Shown here piece by piece: positions 53,077 to 64,000 of a DNA stretch of 64,000 nucleotides. The first letter of the stretch is position 1, and each line of letters opens with the position of its first letter. A model generated the notes under the pieces. The model did no database searches. It was not told where the DNA came from and was given only the letters and a program-made list of their open reading frames with translations. Source of the stretch: Comamonas antarctica (GTDB taxonomy: Bacteria; Pseudomonadota; Gammaproteobacteria; Burkholderiales; Burkholderiaceae_C); the NCBI RefSeq assembly GCF_013363755.1, contig NZ_CP054840.1:1006001-1070000 (forward strand), read 5' to 3'. A program made the translations under genes and the position numbers.

Positions 53077-54441
53077 ATGACTACAAAAAATACTTCCGAG
53101 ACAGGCGCGCTGCCCGATCCGCACCGGCAGCCGTGCGAATTCCTCCAGGCGCTGTTTGCCACGGCGGTGCGCAGCGCGCAGCCGCTGCATGCGATGGCCG
53201 CGCACCTGCCGCCGCCGCCGCGCGGGCGCACGCTGGTGATCGGCGCGGGCAAGGCCGGCGCCGCGATGGCGCAGGCGGTCGAGGCGCTGTGGCCGGCCGA
53301 AGCGCCGCTGAGCGGGCTGGTCGTCACGCGCTACCACCATGTGCCCGAACGCCCCGCGGGCCTGGCGCCGCGCATCGAGGTCGTCGAGGCGTCGCACCCG
53401 GTGCCCGATGCCGCGGGCATGCAGGCCGCCGAACGCATCCTGGCGCTGGTGCAGGGCCTCACGGCCGACGACCTGGTGCTGTGCCTGATCTCGGGCGGCG
53501 GCTCGTCGCTGCTGACGCTGCCGGCCGAGGGACTCACGCTCGAAGACAAGCAGCGCATCAACCGCCAGCTGCTGGAAAGCGGCGCCGACATTGCCGAGAT
53601 GAATTGCGTGCGCAAGCACCTGTCGCGCATCAAGGGCGGGCGCCTGGCCGCGGCCTGCGCGCCCGCACAGGTTGCCACGCTGACGATCAGCGACGTGCCC
53701 GGCGACGACCCGGCGACGATTGCCAGCGGTCCGACGGTGGCCGATGCCGGCAGCTGCGCCGAGGCGCTGGCCATCATCGACCGGCTGAAGATCGAGTTGC
53801 CCGCCGCGGTGCGCGCGGGCCTGGAGAGCGGCGCGCTGGAAACGCCCAAGCCCGGCGCAGCGATGTTCGACGGCCATGGGCTGGCCGTCATCTCGGCGCC
53901 GCAGCAGGCGCTCGAAGCCGCGGCGGCGCAGGTGCGCGCCGCGGGCCTGCACGCCTATGTGCTCAGCGACGAGATCGAAGGCGAGTCGCGCGAGGTCGGC
54001 CGCGTGCATGCGGCGCTGGCGCGCGCGGCGGCGCGCCCGGGCCAGCCGTTCCAGCCCTTCCAGACGCCCTGCGTGCTGCTCAGCGGCGGCGAGACCACGG
54101 TCACGGTGCGGCCACGCGCGCCCGGTGCGCCCAAGGGCCGCGGCGGGCGCGCGGGCGAGTTCTGCCTGGGCCTGGCCCAGGCGCTGCAGGGCCAGCCCGG
54201 CATCTGGGCGCTGGCGGCCGACACCGACGGCATCGATGGCGTCGAGGACAACGCCGGCGCGCTGGTCACGCCCGATACGCTGGCGCGCGCCCGCGCGCAG
54301 GGCCTGTCGCTGCGCGACCATCTGGAGCGCAACGATGCCTGGACCTTCTTCGATCAGCTCGGCGATCTGGTGGTCACGGGCCCCACCTTCACCAATGTCA
54401 ACGATTTCCGCGCGTTGCTCGTGCTCGGCGCGGATTCTTGA
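53077..54441 (+). CDS. Glycerate 2-kinase (GckA/TtuD, MOFRL family)
   Basis: 454 residues. The N-terminal DUF4147 domain has VIGAGKAGAAMAQAVEAL, LCLISGGGSSLLTLPAEGL, LLESGADIAEMNCVRKHLS, and SDVPGDDPATIASGPTV; the C-terminal MOFRL domain has CVLLSGGETTVTV, GRAGEFCLGLAQAL, LAADTDGIDGVEDNAGALV and TFTNVNDFRALLV. It phosphorylates glycerate formed from glyoxylate via tartronate semialdehyde, so it fits as carbon exit of allantoin breakdown. It is immediately downstream of puuD on the same strand. Confidence 0.94.
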   Translation: MTTKNTSETGALPDPHRQPCEFLQALFATAVRSAQPLHAMAAHLPPPPRGRTLVIGAGKAGAAMAQAVEALWPAEAPLSGLVVTRYHHVPERPAGLAPRIEVVEASHPVPDAAGMQAAERILALVQGLTADDLVLCLISGGGSSLLTLPAEGLTLEDKQRINRQLLESGADIAEMNCVRKHLSRIKGGRLAAACAPAQVATLTISDVPGDDPATIASGPTVADAGSCAEALAIIDRLKIELPAAVRAGLESGALETPKPGAAMFDGHGLAVISAPQQALEAAAAQVRAAGLHAYVLSDEIEGESREVGRVHAALARAAARPGQPFQPFQTPCVLLSGGETTVTVRPRAPGAPKGRGGRAGEFCLGLAQALQGQPGIWALAADTDGIDGVEDNAGALVTPDTLARARAQGLSLRDHLERNDAWTFFDQLGDLVVTGPTFTNVNDFRALLVLGADS

Positions 54442-54459
54442 CCTAACGCAAAACCCGCG

Positions 54460-54473
54460 CCGCGCCGGCGCGG
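54460..54473. other. GC-rich palindrome between glycerate kinase and Crp-type gene
   Basis: CCGCGCCGGCGCGG, a perfect 14-base palindrome 13 bases before the start of the regulator gene. Could be a stem in the transcript or an operator; no FNR- or CRP-type consensus. Confidence 0.35.
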
Positions 54474-54485
54474 CACATTGGGCGG

Positions 54486-55112
54486 ATGTTGTCCCTGCCC
54501 AGCGTCGATGCCCTTTCCCCTGCCGAGCACCGCAGCGCGGGTTCGCTGCTGCGCGCGCGCCACACGCGCTGCGCCGACGTGCTGTATCTGGACCGTGGCC
54601 GGGTCGCGCTCGGGATTCTCGAATCGACGGGCAAGCTGCAGCATCAGCTGGGCCTGGTCGAGGGACCGGCCTGGCTCGACGCGGCGTTTGCGCTGCGCCG
54701 GCGCAGTTGCAGCCTTGACATGGTGGCCCAGGGCCCGGTGCAACTGCGCCGCGTGGCGCTGGGCAGCTTCGATGCCGGCGTGCAGCGCCTGCCGCCCCTG
54801 CTGCGCGGCTTGGTCGATGACCTGGCCCAGGCGTATTGCGCGCAGACCGACCTGGCACTGAGCCGGCTGCTGCAAGACGCCGAGGGGCGCTGCGCGCAAT
54901 GGCTGCTTCAGCATGCGCAGGCCGGGCCCGAGGGCCGGGTGCAGGTGCTGCTCAAGGAGCGCAAGCGGCAGATTGCCGCGCGCCTGGGCATTGCGCCCGA
55001 AACCTTCTCGCGCGTGCTGCGCCAGTTGCGCGATCAGGGGCTGGTGGCCGGCAAGGGCAACCTGCTGCAGCTGCCGCATCCCGCGGGGCTGCAGATGCTG
55101 CTCGCGGATTGA
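54486..55112 (+). CDS. Crp/Fnr-family transcription regulator
   Basis: 208 residues. Residues 1-125 are a cyclic-nucleotide-type sensor barrel (CADVLYLDRGRVALGILEST, HQLGLVEGPAWLDAAFAL); the C-terminal winged helix carries KERKRQIAARLGIAPETFSR and VLRQLRDQGLVAGKGNLLQL. No N-terminal cysteine cluster, so not an oxygen-sensing Fnr. The ligand is unknown. It follows glycerate kinase after 44 bases. Confidence 0.87.
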   Translation: MLSLPSVDALSPAEHRSAGSLLRARHTRCADVLYLDRGRVALGILESTGKLQHQLGLVEGPAWLDAAFALRRRSCSLDMVAQGPVQLRRVALGSFDAGVQRLPPLLRGLVDDLAQAYCAQTDLALSRLLQDAEGRCAQWLLQHAQAGPEGRVQVLLKERKRQIAARLGIAPETFSRVLRQLRDQGLVAGKGNLLQLPHPAGLQMLLAD

Positions 55113-55245
55113 GGCCCGCGCGTCCCGCCGCGCGGGGGGCCGAGCAGGGCTTACAAATCGTTTCCCCGCGGTATGAGGGTTCGACCCATAGGGCCGGGCA
55201 CGGCGGCTGTTTATATTGGCTGGACCTTGGCTCCGTCCCCCGCCC

Positions 55246-57339
55246 ATGGCCCCTGATGCCGACCTCTCCCGTGCCGCCGGCCTGTCCGAAGAGGGCCGCC
55301 TGCCGCCGCGAGCCCGGCTCGGGCCGCTGCTGCGCAGCCTGCTGCTGCTGCTGGTCGCGGCCGTGCTGCTGGCCGGCGCGGGCAGTGCCTGGTATGTGCA
55401 GCGCGGCGTTGCGCAGGAGTTCGTGGCGCGCGCTGTCGACCAGCAGGCCGAAGAGGTCGAAGTGGTGGCGCGGCTGCTGGCCGCGCGCATCGAGCAGCAG
55501 CAGAAGGTGTTGCTGGCGCTGGCCGATTCCCTTCCGCTCAAGCGCCTGCAAGACAGTGCGGCACTGGCCGGCGAACTGCACCAGGAACTGCCGCTGGCCG
55601 ACTGGTTCGATTCGCTGAGCGTGGCGCTGGCCGACGGCCGGGTCATGGCCTACATGCGCGCCGGCAAGGACCGTCCGCTGGAATCGCTCGACGGCAACGA
55701 GCGCGAACTGCTGCGCCGTACGCTGGCGGGCGGCAAGCCCATGGTCGGCACGGTGCTGCAGCCCGAAGGCGAGGACCTGCGGCTGCTGTTCACCGCGCCG
55801 CTGCGCACCAGCGCGGGCGCGGTGGTCGGCGTCATGGCCGGCGGCATGCGGCTGTCATCTCAGGCCTTGCTGCCCCCCACCGCGGCCGACGGCTGGAGCG
55901 CGAGCCGGCTGATGCTGGTCGCGCCCGACGGCAGCATCGTCGCCCACTCCAGCCCCGCGCGCTGGCTGGGCCATGTGCGCGACGAAGCCGGCCTGGGACT
56001 GCCTTTCCTGCGCACGCTGCAGGCGCAATTGCCGGTGCAAAGCCGCAGCACCAGCCAGGCCGAGGACGGATATCTCTATACGCTGGCAGGAATGCCGCTG
56101 CCGCAATGGTTCGTGGTGCGCGTGGCGCGCCTGGAGGCGCCGCCGCTGTGGGGCCTGTCGGGCGAGGGCAGCGCGGCGCTGCTGGGCGCGGCCGCGCTGG
56201 CGCTGCTCGCGGCGGCGGCGATGGTCGTGCTGGCCTATCCCTGGATGGAGCTCACGGCGCGTGCCGAGCAACTGCTGCAGCGCCATGCGCCGGGACGCAT
56301 GCCGCGGCTCGGCTGCATGCCTTCGGTGGCCCATGCCTGGGGCGAGGTCGCGGTGCTGTGGCGCGCGCTGCATGCACTGTCGCGCCAGCGCGATACCCAG
56401 GCGCGGCGCGCCGCGCGCTTTCAGGCCCAGACGCAGACCATCCTCGAGGAAGCACCCGTGGCCATCGTCGTCACGCGCCACGACCGCGTGGAGCTGCTGG
56501 GCATGCAGGCCGCACGCCTGCTGGGCTATGCGCCCGATGAATTGCAGGGCTACCCGATCCGCCAGCTCTGCGCCAGCGATGCCGAGCATGCGCGGCTGAT
56601 GGAGCGCATCCACTGGGAGATGCGCGCCTATGGGCAGTTCAACGGCGAAGTCTCGCTGATGCACAAGAACGGCCACCCGGTGTGGCTGCGCATGCAGGGC
56701 CGGCGCGTGGCCTCGCCGCTGCGCCGCGATGCCGGGGCCGGCGTGGCCATGGTGTGGATGGTCAGGGACGTGACCGACCAGCGCAAGGCGCGCGCCCACC
56801 CGCAGTGGATGGCCCAGCACGATGCGCTGACGCAGCTGCCCAACCGCGAATCCTTCACCTTGCGGCTGCAGCAGTGGCTGGACGAGCGCCGCAAGGCGCC
56901 GGCCGAGGGCGGGGTGCTGCTGTTTCTCGATCTCGACCATTTCGCCAGCGTCAACGATGTCGCCGGGCACGACGCCGGCGATGCGCTGCTGCGGCATTTC
57001 GCGCGCCTTCTCGAAACCCTGGTGCCCGCCCCGGGCGTCGCGGCGCGGCTGGGCGGCGACGAGTTCGCCGTGCTGCTGCCGGAATCGAGCCTGCGCGAGG
57101 GCCGCGCCCATGCCAGCCAGCTGTGCGAAGCCGTGGGCGCCTGGGAGGCGTCCTACCAGGGCCAGCGCTTCTGGCTGGGCGTGAGCATAGGCCTGGTGGT
57201 GCTCGATGCACAAAGCAGCATTGCGGCCATGCTGCATGCCGCCGACATGGCCTGCTACGAAGCCAAGCGCCAGGGCCGCGGCCGGGTGCAGGTGCAGGAG
57301 CGCTGCGAGATCGCGGAGAACGGGGCGGGGCCGGGGTGA
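55246..57339 (+). CDS. Membrane diguanylate cyclase with Cache, PAS and GGDEF domains
   Basis: 697 residues from ATG 55246 (MAPDADLSRAAGLSEEGRLP). First membrane helix SLLLLLVAAVLLAGAG, then a periplasmic dCache-type sensor to residue 320, second helix ALLAAAAMVVLAYPW, a PAS domain (about 410-520; APVAIVVTRHDRVELLGMQA), and GGDEF (about 530-690) with DALTQLPNRESF, FLDLDHFASVNDVAGHDAGD and active site RLGGDEFAVLLPES. The residues before the active site (PAPGVAARL) lack RxxD, so no product-inhibition site. Makes cyclic di-GMP in response to an unknown signal. Convergent with xdhB, 15 bases between stops. Confidence 0.9.
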   Translation: MAPDADLSRAAGLSEEGRLPPRARLGPLLRSLLLLLVAAVLLAGAGSAWYVQRGVAQEFVARAVDQQAEEVEVVARLLAARIEQQQKVLLALADSLPLKRLQDSAALAGELHQELPLADWFDSLSVALADGRVMAYMRAGKDRPLESLDGNERELLRRTLAGGKPMVGTVLQPEGEDLRLLFTAPLRTSAGAVVGVMAGGMRLSSQALLPPTAADGWSASRLMLVAPDGSIVAHSSPARWLGHVRDEAGLGLPFLRTLQAQLPVQSRSTSQAEDGYLYTLAGMPLPQWFVVRVARLEAPPLWGLSGEGSAALLGAAALALLAAAAMVVLAYPWMELTARAEQLLQRHAPGRMPRLGCMPSVAHAWGEVAVLWRALHALSRQRDTQARRAARFQAQTQTILEEAPVAIVVTRHDRVELLGMQAARLLGYAPDELQGYPIRQLCASDAEHARLMERIHWEMRAYGQFNGEVSLMHKNGHPVWLRMQGRRVASPLRRDAGAGVAMVWMVRDVTDQRKARAHPQWMAQHDALTQLPNRESFTLRLQQWLDERRKAPAEGGVLLFLDLDHFASVNDVAGHDAGDALLRHFARLLETLVPAPGVAARLGGDEFAVLLPESSLREGRAHASQLCEAVGAWEASYQGQRFWLGVSIGLVVLDAQSSIAAMLHAADMACYEAKRQGRGRVQVQERCEIAENGAGPG

Positions 57340-57354
57340 CCGGGCCCCAGCCTG

Positions 57355-59705
57355 TCAGACCCTTCCCATCGCCCGCAACAGGTTCTCCGCCGTCGCCGGC
57401 GCCGTGAGCGTCAGCGGCTGCTGCGCGAGCGCGGGCGGCCGGCTGGCCGCCACCGCGTTGCGCAAGGCTTCGTACACGCTGATGGCCAGCATGAACGGCG
57501 GCTCGCCCACGGCCTTGCTGCCGCCGACGTTGTCCTCGCGGTTGGCTTCGGGCCAGAGGTCGACCTGGAAGTGCGCGGGAATGTCGCCGGCCGTGGGAAT
57601 CTTGTAGGTGCTGGGCGCGTGCGTGGTCAGCAGGCCCTGGTCGTTCCAGACCAGCTGCTCGGTCGTGAGCCAGCCCATGCCCTGCACGAAACCGCCCTCG
57701 ATCTGGCCGATGTCAAGCGCCGGATTGATGCTGTGGCCGACGTCGTGCAGGATGTCGACGCGCAGCACGCGGCTCTCGCCGGTCAGCGTGTCGAGCGCGA
57801 CCTCGGTGCAGGCCGCGCCATAGGCGAAGTAGTAGAACGGCCGGCCCGTGAGCGTGTGCTTGTCGTAGTGGATCTTGGGCGTGCGGTAGAAGCCGTCGCT
57901 CCACAGCTGGATGCGGTTGGCATAGGCTTCGCCCACCACATCCTCCCAGCGGCGCTCGCTCCTGGGCGTGCGCACCAGGCCGCCCGCGAAGTCCACCGCG
58001 CCCGCGCCGCAGCCGTCGAGGCCGGCGACGAAGGCCGCGAGGTTGTTGCGCACGGTGCGCGCCGCGTACTGCGCGGCGCGGCCGTTGAGGTCCGTTCCGC
58101 TTGAGGCCGCGGTGGCGCTGGCGTTGGGGATCTTGCTGGTGTCGCTGGCCGTGACCAGCACGCGCGCCAGCGGCACGCCCAGCTCGTCGGCGACGATCTG
58201 CGCGACCTTGGTGTTCAGGCCCTGGCCCATCTCGGCGCCGCCATGGTTCACCTGCACGCTGCCGTCGGTGTAGACATGCACCAGCGCACCGGCCTGGTTG
58301 AACAGCGTGGCCGTGAAGCTGATGCCGAACTTGACCGGCGTGATCGCCAGGCCGCGCTTGATGATTGGCTGCCCGGCGTTCCAGTCGCCGATCGCCGCCT
58401 GGCGCGCGTGGTAGTCGGCGGATTTGGCCAGCGCCGGCAGCAGCGCATGCAGGATGTTGTCCTCGACGCGCATCTGGTAGTGGGTGAGGCTGCGCTGGCC
58501 GCGCGGATCGGCGTCGTAGAGATTGCGCATGCGCACCGCAAGCGCATCGAGGCCCAGCTGGCGCGCGATGTCGCCCATGATGGCCTCGATGACGATCACG
58601 CCCTGGGGCCCGCCAAAGCCGCGGAAGGCGGTATGGCTCTGGGTGTTGGTCTTGCAGCGGTAGGAGGCAATGGCGACGTCGCTGAGGAAATAGGCGTTGT
58701 CGGCGTGGAAGATCGCGCGGTCGGCCACCGGTCCCGACAGGTCGGCCGAGAAACCGCAGTTGGCGAACATCTCCAGCTGCAGGCCGAAGATCAGGCCGGT
58801 GTCGTCGAAGCCGACGTCGTATTCATACGCAAAAGGATGGCGCTTGCCGGTGACCATGAAGTCGTCGTCGCGGTCGAGCCGCAGCTTGACCGGAGCGCCG
58901 AACTTGTGCGCCGCCAGGCAGGCCCAGACCGCCAGGTGCCCGGCCTGGGTCTCCTTGCCGCCGAAGCCGCCGCCCATGCGCCGGCACTCCACCTTGACCG
59001 CATGGTTCTCCAGGCCCAGCGCATGCGCGACCCAGTGCTGCACCTCGCCCGGGTGCTGGGTGCTGGAGTACACATGCCACTGGCGCTGCTCGAGCGGCAG
59101 CGCGTAGGCGATCTGGCCTTCGAGGTAGAAATGTTCCTGGCCGCCGACTTCGAGCCGGCCGCCCAGGCGGTGCGGGCTGCGCAGCAGCGCGCCTTCGGCA
59201 TCGCCGCGGCGCACGAACACCGGCGGCAGCACATAGCTTTGCTGCGCATGCGCGGTGTGCACGTCGAGCACCGCGGGCAGCGGGTCGATGTCGCAGACCA
59301 CCAGGCGCGCCGCGCGGCGCGCAAGGCGCTGGCTGTCGGCCACCACCAGGCCTATCACCTGGCCGACGTGCTGCACGCTGTCGAGGGCGAACACCGGCTC
59401 GTCGTGGCCGAACGCGGCGAGGATCTTGTCGCCGGGCACATCGGCCGCGAGCACGACGCCGCAGACCCCGGGCAGCGCCAGGGCCGCCGCGGCGTCGACG
59501 CCGCGCAGCCGGCCGTGCGCCACCTTGGACAGGATGGGCGCGGCAAACAGCGTGCCCTTGAGTTCGGGCAGGTCGTCGATGTAGTGGGCCGCGCCCAGCA
59601 CCTGCGCCTGCGCGCTTTCATGGATGTGCGACCGGCCCATGGCCGGCGCCACGCGCGGCGCGGCCAGCGCCTGCGCGGCTTCGGGAATCAGGGGAGGGAG
59701 GACTT

Positions 59706-59709
<4 letters not shown>
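57355..59709 (-). CDS. xdhB: Xanthine dehydrogenase molybdopterin-binding subunit XdhB
   Basis: 784 residues, the molybdenum subunit oxidising hypoxanthine and xanthine to urate. Motifs: GRSHIHESAQAQVLGAAHYI at the N-terminus, RRMGGGFGGKETQAGHLAVW (MoCo site), AFRGFGGPQGVIVIEAIMGD (purine-binding Arg), MGQGLNTKVAQI, and SKAVGEPPFMLAISVYEAL containing the catalytic glutamate. The stop of xdhA overlaps its start by four bases. Maturation needs XdhC, encoded at 45.7 kb. Confidence 0.96.
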
Positions 59710-61214
<1,505 letters not shown>

Positions 61215-61629
61215 GGATCGTGGAAAAGGCAGCTTATGGGAAAAGGGTAGCAGTGCCGGCCGGCGCGCGGCGCGGGGTGGGCCCGGCGCCTGCGCTTTTG
61301 GCGACAGCTGCCAAGCAATTTTCGTGCTGACCGCGGTCCGCGTCCATCGGTGGCGGCCCGGGCTTGCGGTAAAGCACCAATGCGCACGAGTCTTGCTTGC
61401 GTCAGACTGGTCCGTCCGGCGTCCGCCTACGCGCGCTGGCGGCCCGGTCCCGCAGACAGTTGCATCCAGAAGTGAAATCACGGCTCGCCGGCACCGCCGA
61501 AGGAGTGCTCCGTCCGATAGCTAGCGGGACTTTGTTGCTACATATTTAATAGCTTATGGGCCACGCCAGGCAAGCAATTGCAGGGTATCTTGTGCAAGGT
61601 GTTTGGAAAATTGAGAGACAATCGCGGCC
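61215..61629. other. Divergent control region between xdhAB and the BMP-type importer
   Basis: No gene in 415 bases. It must hold promoters for both directions. TTGTTGCTACATATTTAATA and AGCTTATGGGCCACGCC (61533-61568) belong to an AT-rich element type also seen at 51.4 kb. No TTGTATACA operator, NtrC pair or sigma-54 site of correct spacing was found. Confidence 0.4.
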
Positions 61630-63204
61630 ATGAATCCCCCTGAAACAAATTCCGCGCCCGGTAACGCACCGCCGCGCTTGCAATTGACGGGCATCACCAA
61701 ACGTTATCCGGCCGTCGTGGCCAACAGCGGCGTTTCGCTGACCGTCCAGCCCGGCGAAGTGCATGCCGTGCTGGGCGAAAACGGTGCGGGCAAGTCGACG
61801 CTGATGAAAATCATCTATGGCTCGGTCAAGCCGGACGAAGGCATGATCCAGGTCGATGGCCAGGTGGTGCAGATCCGCAATCCGCAGGAAGCGCGCCAGC
61901 TGGGCATTGCCATGGTGTTCCAGCATTTCAGCCTGTTCGACACGCTCACGGTGGCGGAAAACGTCTGGCTCGGCCTCGACAAGCAGATTGCGCTCGCCGA
62001 AGTGGTGCGCCGCATCGAGGAAACCGCCCAGGTCTACGGCATGGACATCGACCCGCAGCGCCCGGTGCACACGCTGTCGGTGGGCGAGATGCAGCGCGTC
62101 GAGATCATCCGCGCCTTGCTCACGCGCCCGCGCCTGCTGATTCTCGACGAGCCGACCTCGGTGCTCACGCCGCAGGCCGTCGAGAAGCTGTTCGTGGTGC
62201 TGCGCAAGCTGGCCGCCGAAGGCTGCAGCATTCTGTATATCAGCCACAAGCTGCACGAGATCCGCGAGCTGTGCAACCACTGCACGGTGCTGCGCGGCGG
62301 CAAGGTCACGGGCGTGTGCGAGCCGCGCCAGGAATCGAATGCCTCGCTGTCGCGGCTGATGATCGGCGCCGAGCCGCCGGCGCTGACGCACCGCGAGGTC
62401 GCCACCGGCGCCGTGGTGCTGCGCGTGCAGGGGCTGACGCTGCCGCGTGTCGACCAGTTCGGTGTCGATCTGTCGGGCATCGACTTCGAGGTGCGCGCGG
62501 GCGAGGTCGTGGGCATTGCCGGCGTGTCGGGCAACGGCCAGAAGGAACTGCTCTACAGCCTGTCGGGCGAAGACCGGCGCGCCGCGCCGGCCATGGTCCA
62601 GGTCGCGGGCCGCGAAGCCGGGCGCATGGCGCCGGGCCAGCGGCGCGCGCTGGGCCTGCATTTCGTGCCCGAGGAGCGGCTGGGCCGCGGCGCGGTGCCG
62701 ACCATGAGCCTGGCGCACAACCTGCTGCTCACGCGCGATGACGCCGTGGGCCGCGGCGGCTGGCTGCGCATGGACGTGCTCAACAGCCAGGCGCGCGGCA
62801 TCATCGAGCGCTTCAAGGTCAAGGCCGGCGGGCCGCATTCGGCCGCGAAGTCGCTGTCGGGCGGCAACCTGCAGAAATTCATCGTCGGCCGCGAGATCGA
62901 AGCCAAGCCCCGGCTGCTGATCGTCTCGCAGCCGACCTGGGGCGTGGACGTGGGCGCGGCCGCGCAGATCCGGGGCGAGATCCTGGCGCTGCGCGACGCG
63001 GGGTGTGCGGTGCTGGTGCTCAGCGAGGAGTTGGACGAATTGTTTGAAATCTGTGACCGGCTGCATGTGGTGGCCAAGGGCCAGCTGTCGCCCTCCGTGC
63101 CGCGGGCCGAAGCCACGGTGCAGCGCATCGGCGAATGGATGAGCGGGCTGTGGCAGGCCGACGCGGCCGCGCGCGCGCAGGGAGGCCGGCATGCTCAAGC
63201 TTGA
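61630..63204 (+). CDS. BMP-type nucleoside/purine ABC importer, tandem ATPase
   Basis: 524 residues with two ABC domains. The first (about 15-245) has Walker A GENGAGKSTLMKIIYG, signature LSVGEMQRVEIIRAL and Walker B LLILDEPTSVLTP; the second (about 265-505) has a degenerate Walker A-like GVSGNGQKELLYSL, signature LSGGNLQKFIVGREI and LIVSQPTWGVDVGA instead of a regular Walker B. This is the usual pattern of YufO/NupB/RbsA-type ATPases. Placed beside xdhAB, it probably imports nucleosides or purine bases. It overlaps the permease gene by 14 bases. Confidence 0.92.
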   Translation: MNPPETNSAPGNAPPRLQLTGITKRYPAVVANSGVSLTVQPGEVHAVLGENGAGKSTLMKIIYGSVKPDEGMIQVDGQVVQIRNPQEARQLGIAMVFQHFSLFDTLTVAENVWLGLDKQIALAEVVRRIEETAQVYGMDIDPQRPVHTLSVGEMQRVEIIRALLTRPRLLILDEPTSVLTPQAVEKLFVVLRKLAAEGCSILYISHKLHEIRELCNHCTVLRGGKVTGVCEPRQESNASLSRLMIGAEPPALTHREVATGAVVLRVQGLTLPRVDQFGVDLSGIDFEVRAGEVVGIAGVSGNGQKELLYSLSGEDRRAAPAMVQVAGREAGRMAPGQRRALGLHFVPEERLGRGAVPTMSLAHNLLLTRDDAVGRGGWLRMDVLNSQARGIIERFKVKAGGPHSAAKSLSGGNLQKFIVGREIEAKPRLLIVSQPTWGVDVGAAAQIRGEILALRDAGCAVLVLSEELDELFEICDRLHVVAKGQLSPSVPRAEATVQRIGEWMSGLWQADAAARAQGGRHAQA

Positions 63205-64000
63205 ACCCCGTCCCCAGGTCTCGAAGGCCTGGACCTATGCCTCGCCGGTGCTGGCGCTGGCGATCACCGTGCTGATCGGCGTCGCGCTGTTCGCGCTGCT
63301 GGGCAAGGACCCGGTGCGCGGCCTGCAGGCGTTCTTCTGGGAGCCGATCAAGTCCGGCTACGCGCTGGGCGAACTGGCGATGAAGGCCACGCCGCTGCTG
63401 CTGGTGGCGCTGGGCCTGGCGGTGTGCTTTCGCTCGAACGTCTGGAACATCGGCGCCGAGGGCCAGTTCGTCATGGGCGCGATTGCTGCGGGCGGTCTGG
63501 CGCTGCTGGCCGACAAGAACACCGGGCCGTGGATCGTGCCCGCCATTCTGGTGGCGGGTGTGCTGGGCGGCATGCTCTGGGCCGGTATCGTGGCCTTTCT
63601 GCGCGACCGCTTCAATGCCAACGAGACGCTGGTCAGCCTGATGCTGGTCTACGTCGCGATCCTGGTGCTGGGCTATCTGGTCTACGGTCCTTGGAAGGAC
63701 CCGATGGGCTACAACTTCCCGCAGAGCAAGACCTTCGACCGCGTGACGCAGATCCCCAAGCTGATCGACGGCATGCGCATGAACATCGGCGTGGTCCTGG
63801 CGCTGCTGGGCGCGGGCGTGCTGTGGGTCTTCCTGGCGCGCACGCGCGCCGGCTTCGCGCTGCAGGTCAGCGGCCTGGCGCCGGCCGCGGCGCTGTATGC
63901 GGGCTTCTCCTCGCGCCGCGCGCTCTGGACGGCGCTGCTGATCTCGGGCGGCGCAGCCGGGCTGGCCGGCGCGCTTGAAGTCGCGGGCCCGATGGGCCAG
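63191..64000 (+). CDS. BMP-type importer permease (cut by window end)
   Basis: 270 residues are visible from ATG 63191 (MLKLEPRPQVSKAWTYASPV); family members are about 350-365, so the last quarter is missing. YufP/NupC/RbsC-type permease: FFWEPIKSGYALGELAMKAT, VCFRSNVWNIGAEGQFVMGA, FNANETLVSLMLVYVAILVL and GFALQVSGLAPAAALYAG. GGAGG lies upstream of the ATG, within the ATPase gene. A second permease and the lipoprotein-type binding protein are expected to follow. Confidence 0.92.
   Translation, partial: MLKLEPRPQVSKAWTYASPVLALAITVLIGVALFALLGKDPVRGLQAFFWEPIKSGYALGELAMKATPLLLVALGLAVCFRSNVWNIGAEGQFVMGAIAAGGLALLADKNTGPWIVPAILVAGVLGGMLWAGIVAFLRDRFNANETLVSLMLVYVAILVLGYLVYGPWKDPMGYNFPQSKTFDRVTQIPKLIDGMRMNIGVVLALLGAGVLWVFLARTRAGFALQVSGLAPAAALYAGFSSRRALWTALLISGGAAGLAGALEVAGPMGQ

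Overview
The window comes from a high-GC betaproteobacterium, most likely Burkholderiales, family Comamonadaceae (Acidovorax/Delftia/Comamonas type). The basis is GC of roughly 70 % over most of the window, the urt-urease arrangement, a full purine-to-urea pathway, abundant Bug-type and NitT-type binding proteins, and dispersed TTCGTCCTGAGCCTGTCGAA-type repeats. Species cannot be fixed from sequence reading alone.

Layout. (1) 1-9166 is visibly lower in GC (about 50-55 %) and looks accessory. It holds a sugar/glycerol-phosphate-type ABC importer operon with a HAD phosphatase (truncated by the window edge), an IS110-family (IS1111-group) element, a broken XRE regulator, a 15-bp iteron-like array and a phage/ICE-type module (Cys-rich protein, YqaJ exonuclease, DUF932 protein). 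It stops at a tRNA-Ser(UGA) gene whose 3' end faces it. (2) 9303-16628: a diguanylate cyclase, then urease ureA-ureJ-ureB-ureC and ureE-ureF-ureG on the minus strand, with a small gamma-glutamylcyclotransferase gene inserted antisense. A sequence matching the sigma-54 consensus lies just upstream of ureA. (3) 16723-23259: divergent from ureA, a hybrid histidine kinase whose sensor is an NCS1-type nucleobase permease domain, plus its LuxR-type response regulator, an ankyrin protein and an ABC exporter with an unusually compact ATPase domain. (4) 23491-29193: urea importer urtABCDE. (5) 29366-36601: phosphofructokinase, then a minus-strand operon of two duplicated NitT-type binding proteins, ATPase, permease, deaminase and ureD, preceded by a sigma-54 promoter and a GCACC-N5-GGTGC NtrC-type site; then a flavin reductase-like gene. 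(6) 36956-39815: malic enzyme maeB and a glycine-rich protein. (7) 40000-46570: GntR regulator, puuE, a uraD-allC fusion and an M20 hydrolase, divergent from uraH; then a lipoprotein and xdhC. (8) A 131-bp tandem repeat array. (9) 47147-51352: an operon IclR-pepE-DUF1177-aroM-Bug binding protein, of unknown substrate. (10) 51806-64000: puuD urate oxidase, glycerate kinase, a Crp-type regulator, a second diguanylate cyclase, xdhAB, and a BMP-type nucleoside/purine ABC importer running off the right edge.

The genes form one nitrogen-scavenging programme. Purines or nucleosides enter (BMP importer, probably also the NitT importer), are deaminated and oxidised to urate (deaminase, XdhABC), opened to allantoin (PuuD, UraH, UraD) and hydrolysed (PuuE, AllC). 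Urea made in the cell or imported by Urt is split by urease. Glyoxylate carbon would pass through glycerate kinase and malic enzyme. No ureidoglycolate lyase, glyoxylate carboligase or tartronate semialdehyde reductase is recognisable in the window. The sequence points to two levels of control: NtrC/sigma-54 (ureA, and the importer-ureD operon) and a GntR repressor with TTGTATACA operators (uraH/GntR operon, puuD).
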